Below are positions 8,237 to 14,067 of a DNA stretch of 14,067 nucleotides, one piece after another. Within the stretch, counting starts at the first letter, position 1, and the number at the start of each line of letters is the position of its first letter. The notes below the pieces were generated by a model that was given only the letters and a program-made list of their open reading frames with translations, was not told where the DNA came from and made no database searches. The DNA lies in NCBI GenBank assembly GCA_942492445.1, contig CALOEW010000060.1, forward strand, positions 1 through 14,067, read 5' to 3'. Made by a program: the position numbers and the translations under genes. Origin of the DNA: NORP240 sp942492445 (GTDB lineage: Bacteria > Pseudomonadota > Gammaproteobacteria > Pseudomonadales > Pseudohongiellaceae).

Positions 8237-8696
8237 GGAGTCTCAAAAACTCCGCATAATTGGAACTGAAGCGGCAGTAGGTAGCGGCAAATCGGGTACT
8301 GTGTCTGTTTCATAAGCCGTTCTTCAAAACACCTCAGGTTTATCCGGGCGGGTTCGAGGAGGAACCCCAGAAAAACAAACCACCTCGCTCTCCCGCATCG
8401 AACGCTATTCTATAGTGATCCCGCCGTCTTGACGACCTTCGCTGAATCCCGTCGTCAGCTTCCCCGGTTTGTGAGCTGAATCAACCTTGCCGGTTGAAAA
8501 CCATGACTTCGCTCGCGGTTTGATAAACCGGTTGAGTAATACACTGCTCAGGTCCGGTAGACGTCCAAAGCCTGCCTGCACAACTCAATTCGCCAAGACA
8601 AGGAAGATGGTTATTACTGCAAACCAATCCAACACCTGGATCAATACGTCAAGGCGAGATCTGAAAGAACCCGGAATCTCGAAGAGTCGAATCGAT
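8237..8696. promoter_or_regulatory. 460 bp divergent gene-free region
   Basis: Upstream of both the leftward glycosyltransferase and the rightward G8-B gene. I see a perfect 6 bp stem GGGTTC/GAACCC (8350-8355 with 8362-8367), a spaced inverted repeat TGACGAC/GTCGTCA (8430-8436 with 8451-8457), and a -10-like TATAGT at 8411-8416 lacking a good -35. A GGAGT/ACTCC pair (8237-8241, 8249-8253) directly precedes the glycosyltransferase start. The G8-B frame is open through the right half, back to a TTG at 8487. I read that part as untranslated leader because the signal peptide starts at 8697. No RNA gene is recognised. Confidence 0.4.
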
Positions 8697-10910
8697 ATGA
8701 ATGGTAAAGTGTTCAGTTTTCTTACCGTGGCCCTGCTGGTGTGTGCCAGCTCCACCCAGGCTCAAACCAGCAGCCCCGCTGATCTTTGCGCCCTCTACAA
8801 TCAAGCTCTGCCAGCCAGCAGCATCAAATCGGTCAAAAGCGGTTTATGGTCCGATCCGGGAACATGGGGAGGGCTCGTGCCGACTGCCAATGATAATGTG
8901 ACTGTGAACCATGCAGTCACACTTGACCAGGGCAGCGGTCGTGAGATTCAGGTAAAGGGCAGCCTGGAAGTAAGTGGTATTTTACATGCCCATGGTTCGA
9001 TACTGGTTTGCAGTGGGGGTGTGGTTTCGGGAAGTGAAGGGGCGATTCAGTTTTTTGTGGATGACGACCGGCTGTTCACCGGCAATACCGCACCCGGTCC
9101 AGTATCCAAGGCATATGGATTTCACCCTGAAGACAACGGTCTGTGGGTAACCGGCGGGGGAACGCTGGATATAGCTGCCCCTAGAGTCACTTCATGGCTT
9201 GACGCTGTCTCCATCAGCGGCAAGTTTGCAGAGAGAAAGCATGACGTGCTCTCCTCAGTGGCGTTCGCCGATGGCAAGGCCAGACTGGCATATCAGCCTG
9301 AGGGATGGCGGGCTGGAGACCAGTTGTTGCTCGTCAATGAGCGCGGAGAACATGCTCTGGCTGTCCTCAACACCATGAGCGGCACCAGCATCACCTACAG
9401 CGCAACCGAGGACCTGGTCGGTGAAGTGCTGAAGATCGGAGGGGATTCAATCAATCCCAAGGTAGCCAACCTTACCCGACGCTTCAAAATCGAAAGTCCC
9501 TGGGTACAGGAGGGTGACACCAACCACCGCGCACATACTGCGTACCTGCGCGGGTCTTCGATTTCGCTGCGCAATGTGGAGTTTCGCAATCTCGGACCCC
9601 GGGGGAAACTTGGACGCTATCCTGTACACTGGCATCACGCCCATGAGTCCGATGGACTTCTCGAGGGCAGTGCAATCTGGCAATCCGTGAACGAAGGCGG
9701 CAATCGCTTCGTGGTACCCCATATTGTCAACGGGGTTACGGTGGCAGACAACGTCGCCTTTCGTTCCCATGGGCATGGATTCTTCATGGAGGAGGTTCAG
9801 GAATTCGACAATGTGGTGGTCGGTAATTTATCTGTCGATGTCCGTCACGGCGAGGAATTGCCGAATGTCGATGAATCCATTTCCTTCAGGAGTCACCATT
9901 TCTGGCTTCGTGAGAGTAACACAATCAGTGGTAACGTGGCGGCGGGGAATTCCTGGAATGGGGCTGGATTGGGCAACAAGGCGCCGTACATCGACGGGCT
10001 GGTCGTGTTGCACTCGACTAAAAAGGATCCGGCGCCCCTGGTAACCGACTTTGAGTGTCTTGGATGTGGCGGCACAGCAATGTGGAGCTCGGTGCCGAAC
10101 ACTTTGTTCGAGGATCCGAAATCGGCCTACGCCCTGGTTGCAGGTTATCAGGCCTGGGACAAGTGGAATACCAACTCCCGCGGTAGCGAAATCGTTAATC
10201 CTGTATTTTTCTTCAACGGCAACAATGACCTGTTCAAACAGACCGGCGATTACATGGACAGGGTTCCCTGGGCGAGTCAGATCTATCTCAACTACGGGGA
10301 GATTCTGGTTTCGGGTGGCGTACTGGCCGGCGACGTGGGCATTCATGCCCACTACGGTGCGCGCCTGGGTATTGATGGCAGTTCCGTGCATGGCGATATT
10401 CTGCTTGACCCAACCTATTGGGAGCTAATTGCCAATATCAGTAATGTAGAAGTGTATACTGACAGGCTCACTTCGCGCGGTTACGGAAGAGCCCACCGGA
10501 TCTCTCCCGGGTTTGCCCGACTTACTGATCTCTGTTTCTTTTCTGAGTGCGAAGGATCAGGAGCCACTCCTTTTTCAGCCGATATTACCGGGCGTCAGTT
10601 CAAGACCTTGCTTGAGCAAAGTGTGAATGTGGTAGATGACCTGTCGGTCGACTACATTGCAACCACGCAGCCGGTTCCGGCTTCCGGCTATGCTCGAATT
10701 CCCGCCGGGCTTGGGATCAAGTATTGGTCCGTGGCACCCGTGGGAACCGGAAATTTCCTCACCGCTCGTTCCATTCAGGAAAAAGAACCGTTGTGGGATC
10801 GAAATTTTGCCCTGTACGGGGGTATCTCGACGGCCTCCCACCTGGCGATTATGACGTCAGACTCTATTCGGGAAGCAGTGAATCTTCGCAGGTTGCATCC
10901 GGCACTGTAA
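8697..10910 (+). CDS. G8-domain beta-helix protein, N-terminal part of G8-B
   Basis: Start ATG 8697 is chosen because it opens a compact signal peptide (MNGKVFSFLTVALLVCASS, cleavage near TQAQ, residue ~22). The frame is also open back to ATG 8607 and TTG 8487, but that would bury the signal peptide behind 30-70 polar residues. The mature part parallels G8-A throughout: G8 domain (GLWSDPGTWGGLVP onward), then GRYPVHWHH (Y308, H311, H313, H314), IWQSVNEGGNRF, GHGFFMEEV, NLSVDVRHGEELPNVD, HHFWLR, ECLGCGG and VPWASQIYLNYG. Histidines, acids and cysteines of the core are the same in both, so both are probably active or neither is. The last ~27 residues after YGG (STASHLAIM... to 10910) are out-of-frame translation following the G-run frameshift, with no counterpart in G8-A. 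Role as a secreted glycan-binding or glycan-cleaving protein is inferred from the CEMIP/TMEM2-like core. Confidence 0.8.
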   Translation: MNGKVFSFLTVALLVCASSTQAQTSSPADLCALYNQALPASSIKSVKSGLWSDPGTWGGLVPTANDNVTVNHAVTLDQGSGREIQVKGSLEVSGILHAHGSILVCSGGVVSGSEGAIQFFVDDDRLFTGNTAPGPVSKAYGFHPEDNGLWVTGGGTLDIAAPRVTSWLDAVSISGKFAERKHDVLSSVAFADGKARLAYQPEGWRAGDQLLLVNERGEHALAVLNTMSGTSITYSATEDLVGEVLKIGGDSINPKVANLTRRFKIESPWVQEGDTNHRAHTAYLRGSSISLRNVEFRNLGPRGKLGRYPVHWHHAHESDGLLEGSAIWQSVNEGGNRFVVPHIVNGVTVADNVAFRSHGHGFFMEEVQEFDNVVVGNLSVDVRHGEELPNVDESISFRSHHFWLRESNTISGNVAAGNSWNGAGLGNKAPYIDGLVVLHSTKKDPAPLVTDFECLGCGGTAMWSSVPNTLFEDPKSAYALVAGYQAWDKWNTNSRGSEIVNPVFFFNGNNDLFKQTGDYMDRVPWASQIYLNYGEILVSGGVLAGDVGIHAHYGARLGIDGSSVHGDILLDPTYWELIANISNVEVYTDRLTSRGYGRAHRISPGFARLTDLCFFSECEGSGATPFSADITGRQFKTLLEQSVNVVDDLSVDYIATTQPVPASGYARIPAGLGIKYWSVAPVGTGNFLTARSIQEKEPLWDRNFALYGGISTASHLAIMTSDSIREAVNLRRLHPAL

Positions 10911-12685
10911 GTATCTTTCCGGGGCTCAAGAGCGATGTCTGCCTGACCGGTGAGGTTTGTAAGGTAAGCTCCGATCCCACGGTTGTTATCAGCTCACCGA
11001 GCCAGAACTTCATCTATTCAGGAGAAAGTACTCTTTTCTCCGGTTTCGCCAATGATTTCTCAGACGGCGTGCTCAGTGATGAAATCCAATGGTCCTCAAA
11101 CCTGGACGGGCAATTGGGAACAGGAAGTGAAATCACCTTTCTTCTATCAGACGGATTTCACACGATCCATGCAGTAGTCGTCGATTCCGACGGCAACCAG
11201 TCTTCCGACGAGATACAGGTCAGTGTAGGTAGCACATTCGTTGCACCTCCGAGTGGAGGCGGCAGTTCCGGCACGACAGTCACCCTGGCTGCCGGAGTCT
11301 CAGTGTTCGTCGCGGCAACAGCTTGTGCAGACGGCATGGATCCCCATTGGCAATGTGCCGGTAACTGGACCGCGCCCGAAAACCTCAAGGCCGACACCTT
11401 CGTCGCCTTCTGCAGCCTCGGCGAAACGAAATACAATGAGTGTCTTGGCGGTGACAGTTTTAAGAAGTTTGGTGATCTGGATCTGACCGATGCCATCGGA
11501 GCCTGTGTCGGTGTGGCATTGGAAGGAGAAGGCCGGACTGCCTGCGCTAACTCCATCGGTCCAGAAGGTCGTGCTTCCCACGAGTACGTTGCGATTGCAG
11601 ATGTGCTGTCTGGTGGAAATACCGACGGTTCCGGCGCTACCAGCGGTGGCAACACAGCTGGTGGTTCAGGAAGTGCAACAGCAGACAACAATGAAACGAC
11701 GGGTGGCAATGACGATGTTGGTAGCGGCGCAAGTGGCGGCACCACGGCGCCTGAGGAAACCACGCAAAGCGATGGCGATGACTCAGGAGCCAATACTGAT
11801 ACCTCTCAATCATCCGGGTCCACAGGTGAATCGTCCTCCGATGGCAATGCTGAAGGCGCAGACGAGCCTGTCAGTGGGGCAGGCGATGAACCCACCGGCC
11901 CGGAGGGCGGGTCTGTCGACACTTCCGGCGACAGGGTCAGTGAGCCTGATTCCAGCCCGGATTCGACTGATGATGGATCCGGACAAGGCACTGTCTCCAG
12001 CGACAACACGGAAACTGACGCTGGCCCATCCTCTGAAAATGGCAGTCAATCTGAAGAATCTACAGAATCTGTAGAATCTACAGAACCTGAAGAATCTACA
12101 GAATCTGAAGAATCTACAGAATCTGAAGAATCTGCGGAACCTGAAGCGGAGCCAGGAGCTTCCAGCAGCGGCAGTCCCACTACCGATTCCGGAAGTGAAG
12201 CTACGGCAGAGTCAGGCGGCAGCACGGAGACTTCTGATACTGGCAGTGCTGAATCCTCAGACACCGGCAATGACGACAGCAGTTCTGAAAATGACGGTGA
12301 CAATGGCACTGATACCACGGTAAGTGACGGTGGATCGGCCGGTGGAAGTGCGGTTGGTGCTGTCGTCGGCGAGTGGTGTCAGTCGAAACCTCTAGGCGGG
12401 AATAGCTCATCCGGTGGCGGAGTTCTGGTTGGCGGGAGCACCGGTTCGGTCAGCCCTTCCGGCTCAACAGTTGAAGCCGTTGAGGATGAACAGCCAACTC
12501 AGTCTGATGAGGATTCAACCGGCTCTGCACAGGGCGGGGAGTTTGTAGTGCCGAAAGGATCGGTCGTCTACAATTCAAGAACCCTGTCAGGGGTGGACAA
12601 CAACGGGACAATTATCGGAGGTGTCCTGGCTGGTAAACATCGACAACAGCGGAGGTGCTCTCGTCAACGTTACCCTTGCCAGTGA
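10724..12685 (+). CDS. Middle part of G8-B: Ig/PKD-like domain and acidic Ser/Gly linker
   Basis: Open frame from TTG 10724. Only the part from about 10820 reads as genuine protein; the first ~32 residues are an out-of-frame copy of G8-B, and the TTG has no ribosome site, so this is probably not an independent gene. Genuine content: the end of the small beta domain (YLDGLPPGDYDVRLYSGSS); an Ig/PKD-like domain (about 10973-11230) with FSGFANDFSDGVLSDEIQW, SDGFHTIHAVVVDSDGNQSS; a segment with six cysteines and a short hydrophobic stretch (VTLAAGVSVFVAATACADGM to GEGRTACANS, 11279-11550); then about 240 residues of Ser, Gly, Asp, Glu and Thr with E-S-T/E repeats, a flexible acidic spacer. The tail after GGVLAG (KHRQQRRCSRQ...) is out of frame and basic, unlike everything before it, marking the second frameshift. 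Confidence 0.6.
   Translation: MVRGTRGNRKFPHRSFHSGKRTVVGSKFCPVRGYLDGLPPGDYDVRLYSGSSESSQVASGTVSIFPGLKSDVCLTGEVCKVSSDPTVVISSPSQNFIYSGESTLFSGFANDFSDGVLSDEIQWSSNLDGQLGTGSEITFLLSDGFHTIHAVVVDSDGNQSSDEIQVSVGSTFVAPPSGGGSSGTTVTLAAGVSVFVAATACADGMDPHWQCAGNWTAPENLKADTFVAFCSLGETKYNECLGGDSFKKFGDLDLTDAIGACVGVALEGEGRTACANSIGPEGRASHEYVAIADVLSGGNTDGSGATSGGNTAGGSGSATADNNETTGGNDDVGSGASGGTTAPEETTQSDGDDSGANTDTSQSSGSTGESSSDGNAEGADEPVSGAGDEPTGPEGGSVDTSGDRVSEPDSSPDSTDDGSGQGTVSSDNTETDAGPSSENGSQSEESTESVESTEPEESTESEESTESEESAEPEAEPGASSSGSPTTDSGSEATAESGGSTETSDTGSAESSDTGNDDSSSENDGDNGTDTTVSDGGSAGGSAVGAVVGEWCQSKPLGGNSSSGGGVLVGGSTGSVSPSGSTVEAVEDEQPTQSDEDSTGSAQGGEFVVPKGSVVYNSRTLSGVDNNGTIIGGVLAGKHRQQRRCSRQRYPCQ
12047..12145 (+). 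repeat. Eleven 9-bp coding repeats (E-S/P-x)
   Basis: Units of the form GAA-TCT/CCT-NNN run in frame from 12047 (first unit begins CAA), encoding QSE EST ESV EST EPE EST ESE EST ESE ESA EPE. Pairs of units make an 18-bp higher-order repeat, GAATCTACAGAATCTGAA. Unit gain or loss keeps the reading frame and would only change the length of the acidic spacer. Confidence 0.85.
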
Positions 12686-13175
12686 CGCTCTGGTCAATGG
12701 GGGAACGGTGAGCGGTACTCTTGATGGTTCCGGTAAAGTTTCCAATCTGTTGTTGGATCTCTACGAATTACGCGGGCAGGTCTCGGTCGGGTACGGAGTG
12801 ACGGTGACGGCGAAAATGCTTACCAGACCCGGTGTCGCCGGGTTGGAGCTGACGGGGGCTGTGAAGACTGAAAGTGGCAGGCTCAGTGCCAACCACCCAC
12901 TGGTCAGGAACGGCAGTTCAGACACTCGGAGCATCGTGGACCTTGTGAAGCAGGCGATTGATGGCTACTTTGGTGACAGATCCACGATAATCAGCGTGGC
13001 GGACATCTCCGGAAATCTCCTGATTCGTAATGCCAACTTCCCGTTTACGATTCAGTTGGCACCCGCCTCTGTCTATGCAACGGCTTTGCCAGAAGGGGTG
13101 GAGATCCTGCCACCCGGCATAGTCAGAGTGGTATCTGGCGGATTGGCGATCTATCTGACCGAGGTGGGCAAGTAG
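12621..13175 (+). CDS. C-terminal part of G8-B, Gly/Asn-rich domain
   Basis: Open frame from GTG 12621, with genuine content from about 12636. A GGAGG lies just upstream of the GTG but only a base or so away, too close to serve it, so this is read as the end of G8-B. After the second frameshift the sequence is NIDNSGGALVNVTLASDALVNGGTVSGTLDGSGKV. Together with the NNGTIIGGVLAG before the frameshift, this makes an approximate repeat N-x-G-x-(I/L)-x-x-(G/N)-V-L, suggestive of a small beta-solenoid. A mixed domain follows with GVTVTAKMLTRPGVAGLELTG and VDLVKQAIDGYFGDRSTIISV, ending LPEGVEILPPGIVRVVSGGLAIYLTEVGK. I do not recognise the family. No LPXTG or PEP-CTERM signal is present. Reading past the TAG stop gives 32 more codons with a hydrophobic stretch (see findings). 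Confidence 0.6.
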   Translation: MSWLVNIDNSGGALVNVTLASDALVNGGTVSGTLDGSGKVSNLLLDLYELRGQVSVGYGVTVTAKMLTRPGVAGLELTGAVKTESGRLSANHPLVRNGSSDTRSIVDLVKQAIDGYFGDRSTIISVADISGNLLIRNANFPFTIQLAPASVYATALPEGVEILPPGIVRVVSGGLAIYLTEVGK

Positions 13176-13252
13176 TTTTCTGCCGCGATTGGTGTTGCCG
13201 CGCTTGCAACCGGTTTGTTGTTATTCGACAATTCTGCAGTACTGACATCGAT

Positions 13253-13290
13253 AGTGCCACACCGGGGTTTCTGAATCCCGGTGTGGCACT
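13253..13290. terminator. Strong hairpin after G8-B (14 bp perfect stem)
   Basis: AGTGCCACACCGGG (13253-13266) pairs perfectly with CCCGGTGTGGCACT (13277-13290) around a 10-base loop, with a possible extra G-T pair inside. It lies 77 bases after the G8-B stop and 35 bases before the deacetylase ATG. There is no T-run on either side, so it may be a terminator of the U-tract-poor kind, an mRNA stability element, or a leader structure for the next gene. Confidence 0.55.
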
Positions 13291-13325
13291 GGCGGCACCT
13301 GCACCTTGTAATTTAAAATAACTCA

Positions 13326-14067
13326 ATGCTCAGTTACCGCCTTAAACGTGATGTTGCAACGCTGCTCGGATTGAACAGCTGGAGATGGCGACACCTGCCA
13401 GCGGGGCTTTACGTTTTCAATTTCCACCGGATCGGGAATCCCGATGATACACCTTTTGATCCGAATGTATTTTCGGCCAGCGAGGTGAAATTTCAGGAAC
13501 AGCTCCAGATCATTGCGTCCAGATTTGCGGTAATCGATATCAAACAATTGTCGGATCTGGTGGAATCGCAACAAGCACTGACCGAGCCCCTGGCGATGAT
13601 TACCTTCGATGATGGATACATCGATAACTATACCAAAGCGTTCAAAATTCTTAAGGCATTGAAATTGCCTGCCGTGTTTTTCCTTCCTACGGACTTTATC
13701 GACAAGCGGGCACTGCCATGGTGGGACGAAGCTGCCTGGCTGGTGCGTAATTCCACTGCAGCCCGACTGGAACTCCCTGGCCTCCAGCACCCTATAGCGA
13801 TCGACCGGGACAGCCTTTCTCAGACAATCAGGAACGTATTACGCTACTTCAAGGATTTCGACAATCTGCCACTGGAAGAAACGATGACGCTGTTGAGAAC
13901 GCAGTGTGCCGTCGAATGTTCCGGGCCGGAAAGTGAAAATCTCTTTCTGAGCTGGGATCAGGTCAGGGAGATGCATGCGCACGGAATGGATATCGGGTCA
14001 CATACCTGTTCTCACCGGGTCCTCTCTCATCTCGACCCGGATGAACAGCGGACCGAACTGTCTGACT
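13326..14067 (+). CDS. Polysaccharide deacetylase (NodB domain), partial at right edge
   Basis: From ATG 13326 the frame is open to the window end, 247 residues beginning MLSYRLKRDVATLLGLNSWRW. NodB homology motifs are clear: an early YVFNFHRIG (family NYHRI/V-like, ~29-37), motif 1 MITFDDGYIDNY (catalytic and metal Asp, about residues 92-103), PAVFFLPTDFID (~117-128), and motif 2 SHTCSHRVLSHL (metal-binding H-x-x-x-H) near residues 224-235. These enzymes remove N-acetyl (or O-acetyl) groups from sugars such as GlcNAc. No signal peptide is obvious, and many members in glycan loci of this length class are cytoplasmic or membrane-associated. No Shine-Dalgarno site precedes the ATG; the upstream stretch is AT-rich (TAATTTAAAATAA). 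It follows G8-B after the hairpin and may need its own promoter, which I cannot place. The remaining NodB motifs lie outside the window. Confidence 0.9.
   Translation, partial: MLSYRLKRDVATLLGLNSWRWRHLPAGLYVFNFHRIGNPDDTPFDPNVFSASEVKFQEQLQIIASRFAVIDIKQLSDLVESQQALTEPLAMITFDDGYIDNYTKAFKILKALKLPAVFFLPTDFIDKRALPWWDEAAWLVRNSTAARLELPGLQHPIAIDRDSLSQTIRNVLRYFKDFDNLPLEETMTLLRTQCAVECSGPESENLFLSWDQVREMHAHGMDIGSHTCSHRVLSHLDPDEQRTELSD

Larger units (their letters stand above)
8697..13175 (+). pseudogene. Composite G8-B gene, split by two compensating frameshifts
   Basis: Three overlapping open frames (8697-10910, to 12685, to 13175) together encode one protein. Frame is lost at GGGGG (10818-10822), where G8-A homology (GGFMDGFPPGEYQV in G8-A, GGYLDGLPPGDYDV here) continues only if one base is added. 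It is lost again at AAA (12635-12637), where the repeat-like GGVLAG-NIDNSGG continues only if one base is removed. The two changes cancel: 8697-13175 is 4479 bases, exactly 1493 codons. Order in the restored ~1492-residue protein: signal peptide, G8 domain, beta-helix, small beta domain, Ig/PKD-like domain, Cys-containing segment, acidic Ser/Gly linker, Gly/Asn-rich domain. Neither site is a canonical slippery sequence, so I favour recent mutation or assembly error over programmed frameshifting. Codon-level sequence is otherwise intact, which argues against old decay. Confidence 0.7.

Noticed and set aside
8487..8696. 70-residue N-terminal extension of G8-B from TTG 8487
   Set aside because: It would place the signal peptide in mid-protein; the segment is polar and lacks a good ribosome site.
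10815..10826. Programmed -1 ribosomal frameshift at C GGG GGT
   Set aside because: Does not fit the X-XXY-YYZ slippery form: the P-site codon would slip onto CGG with a mismatch, and I saw no clear downstream stem. A base deletion is simpler.
12047..12145. CRISPR-like array
   Set aside because: The repeats are 9 bp, contiguous, in reading frame and have no spacers; they are coding repeats.
11158..12318. Ser/Pro-rich minus-strand frames opposite the low-complexity linker
   Set aside because: Repetitive coding DNA lacks stop codons on both strands; composition merely mirrors the linker.
13090..13175. PEP-CTERM or LPXTG sorting signal at the end of G8-B
   Set aside because: No P-E-P or L-P-x-T-G motif is present, and the hydrophobic stretch lies beyond the stop codon.

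Overview
The window looks like part of a surface or extracellular polysaccharide locus from a Gram-negative bacterium. It has roughly balanced to GC-leaning composition, Sec-type signal peptides and a Wzx-type flippase. A marine gammaproteobacterium would fit, but that is an impression from gene content. No rRNA, tRNA, CRISPR array, integrase or transposase was seen.

Layout, left to right. (1) A leftward pair, 11 bp apart, encodes two different ATP-grasp enzymes: a sugar-transfer-associated type (752-2035) and a second one cut off by the left edge (1-740). (2) A divergent intergenic region holds a plausible sigma70 promoter (2322-2350). It precedes a rightward run of three genes: a secreted G8-domain beta-helix protein (G8-A, 2437-4767), a polysaccharide flippase (4949-6487) and an FkbM-type methyltransferase (6562-7326). 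(3) A leftward family 2 glycosyltransferase (7400-8236) converges on the methyltransferase, with a hairpin between them. (4) After a 460 bp gene-free divergent region comes a second G8-domain protein (G8-B, from 8697). It is a close paralogue of G8-A with a long C-terminal extension: an Ig/PKD-like domain, a Cys-containing segment, a Ser/Gly/Asp/Glu-rich linker and a Gly/Asn-rich terminal domain. (5) After a 14-bp-stem hairpin there is a NodB-type polysaccharide deacetylase, cut off by the right edge (from 13326).

The G8-B gene is split into three overlapping reading frames. Comparison with G8-A and the protein sequence on either side of each break point to two single-base indels: one base missing at a G5 run (10818-10822) and one extra base at AAA (12635-12637). 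They cancel, and 8697-13175 is exactly 1493 codons, so a ~1492-residue protein would be restored. Either the gene is recently broken or the assembly has two errors.

Working model (inference): the GT, flippase, methyltransferase, deacetylase and ATP-grasp enzymes build, export and decorate a glycan. The two secreted G8 beta-helix proteins act on that glycan, or bind it, outside the cytoplasm. Their central motifs (GRYPVHWHH, then GHG-x-F-M-E-E) resemble the core of the animal hyaluronan-depolymerising proteins CEMIP/TMEM2. That makes the paired, locus-embedded bacterial CEMIP-like proteins the most interesting content here. No polymerase (Wzy) or outer-membrane export gene is visible.
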